DNA from: an uncultured bacterium
GTDB lineage: Bacteria > Cyanobacteriota > Vampirovibrionia > Gastranaerophilales > Gastranaerophilaceae
Reading direction: 5' to 3'
NCBI GenBank assembly: GCA_937894665.1
Contig: CALAWF010000105.1
Location: forward strand, 1 to 9,022
DNA: 9,022 nt
Position 1 is the stretch's first letter, and the number at the start of each line of letters is the position of its first letter. The notes under the pieces were generated by a model, which was not told the origin of the DNA, did no database searches, and was given only the letters and a program-made list of their open reading frames with translations. This document shows positions 1 to 6,779 of this stretch, piece by piece. Made by a program: the position numbers and the translations under genes.

Positions 1-422
1 ATACATACAGCATGAAGTTTATCAACTTGAGTTGCAATGCACATCAATTCCGGCATTGAACCAAACGGCTCAGCCTTGAAATCTAGTTCTAAACCGGTTC
101 CGATAACTTTTTTACCTTCGTTCATCAATTGAGAAATAACTTTGACAATATTTGAATCAAAGAATTGTAATTCATCTATAGCTACAACTTCAGCATCTTT
201 AACGAGGCTCAAGATTTGAATGGAATGTTTAACTTTGATTGCATCTAACCAAAGACCGTTTCTTGATTCGATATAATCGCCCTTTGATCTTGTATCGACA
301 TCAGGGGAAATAACTTTGACTTTACGTTTTGCAATGATACATCTTCTGATTCTACGTAATAGCTCCTCAGTTTTTCCGCAGCTCATTGGTCCTGTAATTA
401 TCTCAAAACTATATCCTTCCAT
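1..422 (-). CDS. tdk: Thymidine kinase, 3' end cut by window edge
   Basis: Type II thymidine kinase, which phosphorylates thymidine to dTMP with ATP in the nucleotide salvage pathway (cytoplasmic). Reading from the ATG at 422-420 gives 140 residues before the left edge. Visible motifs are the P-loop GPMSCGKT (residues 11-18), the DELQFFD segment (83-89) with the expected catalytic Glu84, and GLELDFKAEPFG (110-121), which leads into the lasso/substrate-binding region. The last residue, Cys140 in KLHAVC, sits where the family's first structural zinc cysteine is expected. The family is usually about 190-200 residues, so roughly 50-60 residues are missing off the edge. The start is supported by a Shine-Dalgarno AAAAGGG (437-431) 8 nt upstream. 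An in-frame GTG lies farther upstream, almost at the predicted transcription start, and is less likely. The gene follows the TrmB-like regulator on the same strand but has its own candidate promoter. Identification is very secure. Confidence 0.95.
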   Translation of the reverse strand, partial: MEGYSFEIITGPMSCGKTEELLRRIRRCIIAKRKVKVISPDVDTRSKGDYIESRNGLWLDAIKVKHSIQILSLVKDAEVVAIDELQFFDSNIVKVISQLMNEGKKVIGTGLELDFKAEPFGSMPELMCIATQVDKLHAVC

Positions 423-430
423 CAGTTTAT

Positions 431-476
431 CCCTTTTCTTCTCCCAAAATACATGTTCAATATACACTTTATTATA
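431..476 (-). promoter_or_regulatory. Candidate tdk promoter -10 and ribosome binding site
   Basis: On the minus strand a perfect TATAAT lies at 476-471, about 48 nt before the tdk ATG. A Shine-Dalgarno AAAAGGG lies at 437-431, with 8 nt to the start codon. The predicted transcription start near 464 would give a leader of about 42 nt. No good -35 box is visible at 17 bp (only TTTTAA), so the promoter call is moderate while the ribosome binding site is convincing. The whole 423-528 spacer is very AT-rich and holds no convincing terminator for the upstream gene. Confidence 0.5.
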
Positions 477-528
477 AATCTTAAAAACTGAATTTAAAAG
501 TAAATAATTATTAAAAAATAAGCATGCT

Positions 529-1329
529 CTAATGAATATTATAGGCAGAATTTTTGGATAATATTTTATCTTTAAGTTTTTTAAATCCGGTTCCGTAGAA
601 ATATTTTAACTGTTCCGGAAATTGTTTATTTACATCCAATAGGTACATGTCATGGACAATAAACTCTTTTAATAAAAACGCAATATCTTCATTTTTTGTC
701 CATACAACTTGGTTTTCAATTCTGCCAAAAACACTTTCAATATCGTCAGATACAAGATAAATTAATCTGCTTCCGATAGAGTATTCAATTTCTTTTCCTC
801 CTTCGTGGGAATATATCAATCCATATGGAGCAAAAAGGTTATCATAGCCGACAATTTTTATATCTACTCCCCTATCATAGGCGTTAGAAAGTTCTGCATC
901 TAAATGCTTAAAGTCTTTTGCCCAAACTTCTATATATATAGAATGTTTAGCATTTTTAATAACTTCTTTTAGTTTATTTAAGATCTTTTCATAATCTCCA
1001 ACCATGTGAATTGGTTCGCTATAATCCTCTCGAACATCAGGTAATTTTTTCTCTAGATATTCTATTGTTGATGCCATTTTTCTTTTATAGCGTTGAGTTA
1101 ATTCTTTTGGAGATATTGGAGTGTATTTTTGAGGTTTTGAATCTGTTGAAAATGCAACTTTTGAAGATACAAGAGATTTTAGGGCATCATAAGCTCTTGA
1201 TTGTGGAATATCAGCGAGCTGTGAAACTTCATAGCCAGTTGCTGGATATTTTTTTAAAAGAGCAATATAAACTTTCGCTTCGTATGAATTAAATCCGAAT
1301 TCTTTTAATTTTTCAACAATATCTTCCAT
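529..1329 (-). CDS. TrmB-family transcriptional regulator
   Basis: Predicted DNA-binding regulator of the TrmB family, of 266 residues. Residues 1-75 form a winged helix-turn-helix: an N-terminal KLKEFGFNSYEAKVYIALL segment, then YEVSQLADIPQSRAYDALKS (33-52) as the recognition helices, and a wing ending at QKYTPISP (67-74). A charged helix (75-100) likely dimerises. Residues from about 105 resemble the TrmB C-terminal effector domain with its phospholipase-D-like fold: KLKEVIKNAKHSIYIEV (119-135), LSNAYDRGVDIKIVGYDN (147-164), then YLVSDDIESVFGRIENQVVW (191-210). TrmB proteins are best known from archaea, where several sense sugars. No transporter or sugar gene is next to this one, so neither ligand nor target can be named. 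The gene lies 42 bp after ispE on the same strand. It has no Shine-Dalgarno; instead a promoter-like sequence abuts the ATG, suggesting a leaderless transcript. The stop is TAG at 531-529. Family assignment is good; function is open. Confidence 0.85.
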   Translation of the reverse strand: MEDIVEKLKEFGFNSYEAKVYIALLKKYPATGYEVSQLADIPQSRAYDALKSLVSSKVAFSTDSKPQKYTPISPKELTQRYKRKMASTIEYLEKKLPDVREDYSEPIHMVGDYEKILNKLKEVIKNAKHSIYIEVWAKDFKHLDAELSNAYDRGVDIKIVGYDNLFAPYGLIYSHEGGKEIEYSIGSRLIYLVSDDIESVFGRIENQVVWTKNEDIAFLLKEFIVHDMYLLDVNKQFPEQLKYFYGTGFKKLKDKILSKNSAYNIH

Positions 1330-1335
1330 AAAAGA

Positions 1336-1364
1336 ATTTTATCAAATTTTTAGGATTGATACAA
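1336..1364 (-). promoter_or_regulatory. Predicted promoter of the TrmB-like gene, leaderless
   Basis: Minus-strand -35 TTGTAT (1364-1359), 17-bp spacer, and extended -10 TGA-TAAAAT (1344-1336). Exactly 6 nt separate the -10 hexamer from the ATG at 1329, so the expected +1 is the A of the start codon. No Shine-Dalgarno-like purine run is present in the 42-bp gap after ispE. The gene could also be read through from ispE, but translation would then start without a visible ribosome binding site. Confidence 0.55.
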
Positions 1365-1371
1365 GAGCAAA

Positions 1372-2172
1372 TTATATAATCTGAACTCCATAGTTGATTG
1401 TTTCCAGATTATTTTTAACCCAATAATTTGGTTCTTCTGCAAATTTTTCTTCTAATGAATAATAAGTTGAACCGGAACCGGTCATTATTGCTTTTGGATA
1501 TTTATTTTTTATATGTTGTAATTCTTTATAATCGTCTATTACTGCCCATTCTAAGTCATTTACAAAATTTTCTCTTCCTGTTTTTCCCTCTGATTTTTTA
1601 TTTGCAAATTTTGTATATGCTTCTTTAGCAGAAATCCCAAGATTGATTGGTTTAATTAAATTTACTTCAAAGTGTTTATATTCGGATTCTTCAAGAATTT
1701 CACCTCGTCCTTTTGTCATCATACACCCGCCTTTTAGACAAAAGTTTAAATCAGACCCAAGTTCTGCACATAGATTGTGTAGTTCGGCTTCTGATAGCTT
1801 TTCTTGGCATAGTTTGTTTAATCCAAAAAGCATGCCTGCTGCATTTGTGCTGCCGCCGGCAAGTCCAGCTGAAACGGGAATGTTTTTATCAATATAAACA
1901 GTAACCTTTTTATTTGTAATTCCCGTATTTTCAAGGTAAAGTTTTCCGGCTTTATAAACCAAATTTTTTTCATTATAAGGAATTTCAGTATTATTTCCGC
2001 TTAGTAAAATTTGGTTCCCAATGCTATTATCTTCGACTGAAATTGTTAAATAATCAAACAAGTTGATTGTTTGCATTATACTTTCAATATTATGAAATCC
2101 GTCTTCTCTTTTATTTACAACTTTTAAAGTTAAATTGATTTTTGCGGGACATCGAACTTTTATACTTTGCAT
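1372..2172 (-). CDS. ispE: 4-diphosphocytidyl-2-C-methyl-D-erythritol kinase
   Basis: IspE is the fourth-step enzyme of the MEP (non-mevalonate) isoprenoid pathway. It transfers phosphate from ATP to the 2-hydroxyl of CDP-methylerythritol in the cytoplasm. The 266-residue protein shows the GHMP kinase plan: N-terminal CPAKINLTLKV (8-18) with catalytic Lys11, the ATP-binding loop PVSAGLAGGSTNAA (99-112), GSDLNFCLKGG (139-149) with catalytic Asp141, and the C-terminal glycine motif TGSGSTYYSLE (231-241). The more common forms of two motifs are GLGGGSS and GSDVPF; the GLAGGS variant here is the one I associate with cyanobacterial IspE. The length is slightly short but within the family. The start is 2 bp after the ksgA stop, with Shine-Dalgarno AAGGG (2183-2179) formed by the last ksgA codons, so the two genes are surely cotranscribed and probably translationally coupled. 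Identification is very secure. Confidence 0.96.
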   Translation of the reverse strand: MQSIKVRCPAKINLTLKVVNKREDGFHNIESIMQTINLFDYLTISVEDNSIGNQILLSGNNTEIPYNEKNLVYKAGKLYLENTGITNKKVTVYIDKNIPVSAGLAGGSTNAAGMLFGLNKLCQEKLSEAELHNLCAELGSDLNFCLKGGCMMTKGRGEILEESEYKHFEVNLIKPINLGISAKEAYTKFANKKSEGKTGRENFVNDLEWAVIDDYKELQHIKNKYPKAIMTGSGSTYYSLEEKFAEEPNYWVKNNLETINYGVQII

Positions 2173-2174
2173 AA

Positions 2175-3020
2175 TTAACCCTTAGATACTTTTAGCAATT
2201 CTTCTGATAACTCTCCAAATTTTTCAATTGAAAGTTTTTCTCCTCGAATATTTTCATCTATTCCAAGGTTAGAAAGAGCCTTTGAAATATGTTCTTTCAA
2301 AAAGCCTCCACTGAGAAGACAGTTTTTGATGTTTTTACGACGTTGAGCAAATCCTGCTTTTATAACTCTTCTAAAATATGAATAGTCAGAAAGTTTTAAT
2401 TTTGGCTCAGATTTTACATCAAGTTTAACAAGGGCTGAATTTACCTTTGGTGCAGGATAGAAAGATTTTCTTCCTACAAGACGTAAAATTTTTACATCTG
2501 CCCAAAATTGGGAAAGAATTGTCAAAAGTCCATATTGTTTTCCAGTTGAGTCTGGGGTTGCAACCATTCTTCTTGCAACTTCTTCCTGAACCATAAGAAT
2601 AATATCTTTAATTTTGTTTCTGTTTTTGTTGTTTAAGTCATTGATTTCTCCCAACAAGTGGGCAATAATCGGGCTGGTAATATAGTATGGAATATTTGCA
2701 ACGACTTTGAATTTATCTTCGGTTAAAGATGATAAATCTGTCTTCAAAACATCATTATGAATGATTTCTAAATTTGGAGCATCGAGTTTTTTTAATTCTA
2801 CAATTGCTTCTTCATCCAGTTCAATAACGATAACTTTTTTTGCATATTTAACAAGTTGTTCTGTTACAAATCCTACTCCCGGACCGATTTCTACGATTGT
2901 ATCTTCAGGTGAGATATTTGCAAAATCGATTATATCTTGAATAACTTCCCCATCTACAAGGAAGTTTTGTCCTAATCTTTTTTTAGTTCTAAAGTATCTT
3001 GCTCTATTGAAGTAATTCAT
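2175..3020 (-). CDS. rsmA: 16S rRNA adenine dimethyltransferase (RsmA/KsgA)
   Basis: RsmA/KsgA uses S-adenosylmethionine to dimethylate two adjacent adenines in the 3'-terminal helix of 16S rRNA during small-subunit assembly. From the ATG at 3020 the protein has 281 residues. The family N-terminus KKRLGQNFLVD (13-23) is followed by the SAM-binding loop EIGPGVGFVTEQL (44-56), acidic IELDEEA (66-72), the catalytic VANIPYYITSP (107-117), the FYPAPKVNSALVKL segment (187-200), and a C-terminal domain with GFAQRRKNIKN. The frame also has an ATG at 3044, giving 8 extra residues (MCGIIISK). I prefer 3020 because the predicted promoter -10 lies between the two ATGs and because family members usually begin close to the QNF motif. 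Neither ATG has a proper Shine-Dalgarno. It leads a ksgA-ispE operon and is divergent from the glutamate-cysteine ligase gene. Identity is very secure; the start is likely but not proven. Confidence 0.95.
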   Translation of the reverse strand: MNYFNRARYFRTKKRLGQNFLVDGEVIQDIIDFANISPEDTIVEIGPGVGFVTEQLVKYAKKVIVIELDEEAIVELKKLDAPNLEIIHNDVLKTDLSSLTEDKFKVVANIPYYITSPIIAHLLGEINDLNNKNRNKIKDIILMVQEEVARRMVATPDSTGKQYGLLTILSQFWADVKILRLVGRKSFYPAPKVNSALVKLDVKSEPKLKLSDYSYFRRVIKAGFAQRRKNIKNCLLSGGFLKEHISKALSNLGIDENIRGEKLSIEKFGELSEELLKVSKG

Positions 3021-3030
3021 CTTACTAATA

Positions 3031-3060
3031 ATAATACCACACATGGATAAATGTTTACAA
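3031..3060 (-). promoter_or_regulatory. Predicted ksgA-ispE promoter, very short leader
   Basis: Minus-strand -35 TTGTAA (3060-3055), an 18-bp spacer, and extended -10 TGG-TATTAT (3039-3031). The expected transcription start is near 3024, only about 4 nt before the preferred ATG at 3020. It falls inside the longer reading frame that begins at 3044, which argues against that longer start. No Shine-Dalgarno precedes either ATG. An overlapping second TATTAT (3033-3028) would shift the start even closer to the ATG but has a poor 21-bp spacer. Confidence 0.5.
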
Positions 3061-3084
3061 AGTTTTATTTGATATTTTAAATAT

Positions 3085-3112
3085 TGTTATAATACAATGT
3101 TGAATGAAGGGG
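3085..3112 (+). promoter_or_regulatory. Extended -10 promoter and RBS of glutamate-cysteine ligase gene
   Basis: A perfect extended -10, TGT-TATAAT, lies at 3085-3093. No good -35 is seen at 16-18 bp, as is common for extended -10 promoters. The expected +1 is near 3100, downstream of the first in-frame ATG (3097) and upstream of the second (3118). A strong Shine-Dalgarno AAGGGG (3107-3112) is 5 nt before the 3118 ATG. Together these fix the start at 3118 with a leader of about 18 nt. The divergent ksgA promoter lies about 25 bp away. Confidence 0.65.
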
Positions 3113-3117
3113 ATAAT

Positions 3118-4446
3118 ATGGTCAAAGTTGAACAACAAAGATTGCAAAAAGAAGATATTCTAAAACTTTATACTAAAGGTTATACAAAACCCGAAGATTT
3201 TAAAATCGGAATGGAATATGAGCGTTTGCCTATTTCTGCTACGTCATATAAAGCTGTGGATTATTGGAGTGAATATGGTATAAAAAGTTTTCTCGAAGAA
3301 TTTGCAAAAGAAGCAACTTGGGATTATATCTATGATGATAAAAATATTATCGGTTTGAAGAAAAATCATGACACTATTACTCTTGAACCCGGTTGTCAAA
3401 TAGAAATTAGTGCAGAACCGCAATTAAATATCTTTCATTTAAAAACAAAGATTGAAAAAATCAATGAGATAATAAATGAAATTTTAGAAAGTCGCAATAC
3501 AATATTACTAAATTATGGTGTTTCTCCTTATTCAACTCACAAATCAATAAATCTCATTCCAAAGAAAAGATATAGAATTATGGCTAACTATCTTTGGGGA
3601 ATTTTATCAGATGTTATGATGAGGGAAACCGCAGGGATTCAATGTTGTATTGATTTTAAATCCGAAGAAGATGCAATGCGAAAGTTTAAACTTGCAAATA
3701 AATTATCTCCATTTATGACTGCGATGTTTGCGAACTCTCCAATAAGAGGTGGTGTTGATACCGGTTATAAAACTTTTCGAGGTTTGAGTTGGATTAATAC
3801 TGATAACGATAGATGTGGCTTTGCCGGTAAAATTAGTGAGGAGTTTTCTTTTGAGGAATATATTGATTGTATTATGAAAACTCCGATGATATTTATAAAG
3901 CGTGATGTTGGTTCTGTAGAACTAAATGGTGATATTACGTTCGAAGAGTTTATGCGAACAGGTTTTATGGGAGAATATCCAACAATTGAAGATTATGGAT
4001 TGCAAGCAAATCTTTATTTCCCAGAAGTTAGGATGCGTAATTTCATAGAAATCCGAAATCACGATTGTGTCCCTGGCGATTTGAAATATGCAATTCTCGC
4101 AATTTATAAAGGTATTTTGTATGATAAGATTGCTATGGATGAGTGCGAAGAGTTATTAAAACATTTGCAGTATAAAGATTTGTCAGAACTTCGTTATAAT
4201 GTTCCAAAACTTGCACTGCAAGCGAATATTAAAAAGAATAAAGTTGCAGATTATTCCAAAGAAATTATAAATATTGCAGAAAAATCCTTGAAAAATTCTC
4301 AAACTGGGGAAGAATTATTTCTTCAACCTCTAAAAGAACTTACATTCAAAGGCTTATCTCCAGCAGATGTGATACAAAAGAAATGGAATTCATCTTGGAA
4401 TAAAGACCTAAGAAAAATGATTAAATATCTTGTGTCATTAGAATAG
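3118..4446 (+). CDS. gshA: Glutamate-cysteine ligase, plant/bacterial GCS2 type
   Basis: Predicted ATP-dependent ligase joining L-glutamate and L-cysteine into gamma-glutamylcysteine, the first step of glutathione synthesis (cytoplasmic). The 442-residue protein is close to the size of mature plant-type enzymes. It shows the family landmarks in order: N-terminal GMEYERLPIS (31-40), the acidic strand TLEPGCQIEISAEP (88-101) typical of metal/substrate binding, then PKKRYRIMANYLW. After these come QCCIDFKSEEDAMRKFKLAN and MTAMFANSPIRGG, then WINTDNDRCGF and FPEVRMRNFIEIRNHD. The start was moved from 3097 to 3118 because the Shine-Dalgarno and the predicted +1 only fit the second ATG. It is the only plus-strand gene here and its stop codon abuts that of the CDF gene. 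No gshB (glutathione synthetase) is in the window, so the end product may be glutathione, gamma-glutamylcysteine or another thiol. Family assignment is strong. The symbol gshA is used for function; the protein is unrelated in sequence to the E. coli enzyme. Confidence 0.88.
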   Translation: MVKVEQQRLQKEDILKLYTKGYTKPEDFKIGMEYERLPISATSYKAVDYWSEYGIKSFLEEFAKEATWDYIYDDKNIIGLKKNHDTITLEPGCQIEISAEPQLNIFHLKTKIEKINEIINEILESRNTILLNYGVSPYSTHKSINLIPKKRYRIMANYLWGILSDVMMRETAGIQCCIDFKSEEDAMRKFKLANKLSPFMTAMFANSPIRGGVDTGYKTFRGLSWINTDNDRCGFAGKISEEFSFEEYIDCIMKTPMIFIKRDVGSVELNGDITFEEFMRTGFMGEYPTIEDYGLQANLYFPEVRMRNFIEIRNHDCVPGDLKYAILAIYKGILYDKIAMDECEELLKHLQYKDLSELRYNVPKLALQANIKKNKVADYSKEIINIAEKSLKNSQTGEELFLQPLKELTFKGLSPADVIQKKWNSSWNKDLRKMIKYLVSLE

Positions 4447-5325
4447 TTATTTTGTTGAATCAGGTTCTAAGTGGATGCTAGATGTAACATCTCCGAGTTC
4501 AGCTTTTAATTCTTTTTCAATAGAATCGCAAATTGTATGGCAATTGCAAATAGTCATATCTTTAGGGAATAATAATGTTACTTCAATACTTTTTTGAGGT
4601 CCAAGTCGTCTTGCTCTTAAATCTTTGTAGTTTGTAATTCCCTTAGACTTGAATGTTTCCAATATCCTGCAAATTACATTTAAATCACATTCCGGCAATG
4701 AACAATCTAATAAATTGTTCATTGTACTAATTGAAATAGAAAAACCCGCTCTGAAAATAATTATTGCAACAATTATTGCAATGATTGGGTCTAACAGATG
4801 TATTCCTGTAATCTTGATTAGCAACAAACCTAAAAATACTCCAAGAGAGGATAGTACGTCTGTTCTTAAGTGTTCTGCATCAGCATGAAGAGAAACAGAA
4901 TCAGAATCTTTTGCAACTTTAAATAATACTGAACTAACTAGAATATTTGCAACGACAGAAAATCCCATTACAATTAAACCAAGTGTTGTATCAACTGCTG
5001 TTGCTGAAGGATTTATAATTTTCTTTAAGGCTTCAAAGACGATAAACCCAGCTGCAAATATTATTAATCCCCCTTCTATAAATCCTGACATGTCTTCATA
5101 TTTGCCATGCCCAAAAGGATGCTTTTTATCTGCTGGTTCGGATGATTTCATAACAGAGAAAAATGTTAAAATAGAAGCCAAAAAATCGCTCAGAGAGTGT
5201 ATAGCTTCTGATACAATACTGATACTCCCTGAAATATGACCGGCTATAAGTTTCAAAATAATTATTACAGAATTAGAAAAAATTGATAATCCTGCTGCAA
5301 ATTTTTTCTCAGTTTCTATTCTCAT
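4447..5325 (-). CDS. Cation diffusion facilitator metal exporter
   Basis: Inner-membrane divalent-cation/proton antiporter of the CDF family, probably exporting Zn(II) or a similar metal from the cytoplasm; 292 residues. About six hydrophobic segments are visible: near 12-29, 33-58, 80-100, 113-135, 155-173 and 176-196. The transport site fits HxxxD in TM2 (His43 and Asp47 in EAIHSLSD) and HxxxD in TM5 (His152 and Asp156 in AEHLRTD), the pattern associated with zinc. The HPFGHGKYE loop (69-77) after TM2 is the usual second metal-site region. A cytoplasmic C-terminal domain (about 205-292) includes the usual metal-binding-type ending, SIHLEPDS. There is no histidine-rich loop. The gene lies 55 bp after dnaB. 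No Shine-Dalgarno is present, and a consensus-like promoter ends 6 nt before the ATG, suggesting a leaderless transcript. Its 3' end abuts the convergent ligase gene. The family is certain; the metal is inferred. Confidence 0.92.
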   Translation of the reverse strand: MRIETEKKFAAGLSIFSNSVIIILKLIAGHISGSISIVSEAIHSLSDFLASILTFFSVMKSSEPADKKHPFGHGKYEDMSGFIEGGLIIFAAGFIVFEALKKIINPSATAVDTTLGLIVMGFSVVANILVSSVLFKVAKDSDSVSLHADAEHLRTDVLSSLGVFLGLLLIKITGIHLLDPIIAIIVAIIIFRAGFSISISTMNNLLDCSLPECDLNVICRILETFKSKGITNYKDLRARRLGPQKSIEVTLLFPKDMTICNCHTICDSIEKELKAELGDVTSSIHLEPDSTK

Positions 5326-5331
5326 ATCGCT

Positions 5332-5359
5332 ATTATAGCAGTATGAAAATAAATAGCAA
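5332..5359 (-). promoter_or_regulatory. Predicted CDF gene promoter, leaderless
   Basis: Minus-strand -35 TTGCTA (5359-5354), a 16-bp spacer, and extended -10 TGC-TATAAT (5340-5332). Six nucleotides lie between the -10 and the ATG at 5325, placing the expected +1 on the A of the start codon. No Shine-Dalgarno is present between dnaB and this gene. The next in-frame Met is residue 59, inside the membrane domain, so a downstream start cannot rescue a conventional leader. Confidence 0.6.
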
Positions 5360-5380
5360 TAAGTATTTGTATTTTAAACC

Positions 5381-6772
5381 CTAAAAATCATCAAACGCAG
5401 TATCGATAGGGTTTTTGAATTTCGTAATATTGCCTTGGAATAACAATTTAACAGTTCCGACAGGGCCGTTTCTGTGTTTTGCAATAATGATTTCTGATAA
5501 ACCTTTTGATGAAGCCTTAACGTTTTCTTCTTCTTCTGATTCACCTTTATTATAGTAATCTTCACGATAAATAAACATTACAATATCGGCGTCTTGTTCG
5601 ATAGAACCGGATTCACGCAAGTCTGAAAGCATCGGACGCTTATCATTACGACCTTCAACTGCACGAGATAACTGTGATAATGTGATGATTGGAACATCAA
5701 GTTCTTTTGCTAGAATTTTCAAACCTCTTGAAATAGCTGAAATCTGTTGCAAACGGTCATCTTTTCCGCCGCCTTCCATCAACTGTAAATAGTCGATTAC
5801 GATTAGACCTAAATCTTTTTGTTGTGTTTTTAATCTTCTACATTTTGTTCTAATATCTGTTAATGTACATCCACTGGTATCATCAATGTAGATTGGAGCT
5901 TGGCTAAAATCGTTCATTGCCATTGCAAGTTTATCTAAATCTTGTTGCAGCATGTTTCCGGTTTTCAATCTTTGGGCATCAACTTCGGCATAAGAACACA
6001 ACATTCTCTGTACCAACTGTGATGCTGACATTTCAAGAGAAAATATACAAACTGGAACTTGCTCTTTAATTGCTACATTTTGGGCAATGTTCAGTGCAAA
6101 TGCAGTTTTTCCCATTGCAGGACGAGCTGCCAAAATTATTAAGTCTGAACGGTGCAAACCACTCATCATATTATCAAGTTCGGTGAAATCTGTTCTCAAT
6201 CCAGATAATTCATCTTTGTGGTTAAATCTGTATTCAATATTGTCCCAAGTGTCAAGAACTAAATCTTTTACGTGTTTCAAGTCTGTTGTAGCTTTGCTTG
6301 AACCAATATCAAAGATAAGTTTTTCTGCCTGTTCTAATGAACGGTCGCTTGGTTCTAGGTCGTAACCTTTGCTTACAATTTCAGAACCTGCATTGATTAA
6401 AGCTCTTTTTACCGCTTTTTCTTGAATAATTTTTGCGTAATAAGCAATGTTAGACGTTGTGATAGTATTTTCAACCAAGTCATTGATGTAAGCTCTTCCG
6501 CCGACAGATTCTAGTTTCCCGCTATAATTCAAAACGTCAGATACTGAAACAATATCAATATTGTCATTATTATTGAATAGTTGAAGCATTGCTTCATAAA
6601 TATATCTGTGGGCCGGTTTATAAAAACTTTTTGGCAAAAGGGTATCTGATACTTTTGCTAAGGTTTCAGGATTGACTAATATTGCCCCAAGAACTGCTTC
6701 TTCTGCTTCTAAGTTTTGGGGAATTAGGGTTTCATCTACTTTTTTTCTTGTTTCTCTTGATGTAACAGGCAT
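5381..6772 (-). CDS. dnaB: Replicative DNA helicase DnaB
   Basis: DnaB is the hexameric 5'-3' helicase that unwinds DNA at the replication fork and recruits primase. The protein is 463 residues, the normal length, with no intein insertion. The N-terminal domain begins PQNLEAEEAVLGAIL (18-32) and runs to about residue 120. A linker follows, then the RecA-like ATPase from about 185. Key ATPase elements are the Walker A ARPAMGKT (216-223, Lys222), SLEMS with Glu247 as the expected catalytic base, and the Walker B IVIDYLQL (324-331, Asp327). TLSQLSRAVEGR (364-375) and the arginine-finger region KHRNGPVG (432-439, Arg434) follow. The start ATG has an AGAGG Shine-Dalgarno (6784-6780) 7 nt upstream. 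The stop is TAG. It sits between an unknown gene and the CDF exporter on the same strand; that neighbourhood gives no functional clue. Identification is very secure. Confidence 0.98.
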   Translation of the reverse strand: MPVTSRETRKKVDETLIPQNLEAEEAVLGAILVNPETLAKVSDTLLPKSFYKPAHRYIYEAMLQLFNNNDNIDIVSVSDVLNYSGKLESVGGRAYINDLVENTITTSNIAYYAKIIQEKAVKRALINAGSEIVSKGYDLEPSDRSLEQAEKLIFDIGSSKATTDLKHVKDLVLDTWDNIEYRFNHKDELSGLRTDFTELDNMMSGLHRSDLIILAARPAMGKTAFALNIAQNVAIKEQVPVCIFSLEMSASQLVQRMLCSYAEVDAQRLKTGNMLQQDLDKLAMAMNDFSQAPIYIDDTSGCTLTDIRTKCRRLKTQQKDLGLIVIDYLQLMEGGGKDDRLQQISAISRGLKILAKELDVPIITLSQLSRAVEGRNDKRPMLSDLRESGSIEQDADIVMFIYREDYYNKGESEEEENVKASSKGLSEIIIAKHRNGPVGTVKLLFQGNITKFKNPIDTAFDDF

Positions 6773-6779
6773 AATTTTT

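Noticed and set aside
423..453. A 10-codon frame (MYFGRRKGIN) whose TGA overlaps the tdk ATG, a possible coupled leader peptide.
   Set aside because: It has no ribosome binding site of its own and encodes the tdk Shine-Dalgarno region; very short frames like this arise by chance.
501..528. AGCATGCT palindrome and AATAATTATT next to the end of the TrmB-like gene as a possible terminator.
   Set aside because: The palindromes have no loop or are purely AT, so no stable hairpin followed by a T-tract can form.
93..1481. The 9-mer CCGGTTCCG or its complement occurs at 93-101-like, 587-595 and 1473-1481 positions in otherwise AT-rich sequence, suggesting a dispersed repeat.
   Set aside because: Each copy lies inside a Gly/Thr/Ser-rich coding motif (GTG in tdk, GTG in the TrmB-like protein, TGSG in IspE), so protein sequence explains it; flanks do not match.
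4760..4790. Near-tandem repeat of ATTATTGCAAC-like units.
   Set aside because: It encodes an Ile/Ala/Val run in the last membrane segment of the CDF protein and is explained by low-complexity hydrophobic codons.
5381..6772. Possible intein in dnaB, a common insertion site in cyanobacterial relatives.
   Set aside because: The protein is 463 residues with Walker A, Walker B and later motifs at normal spacing; no insertion is present.
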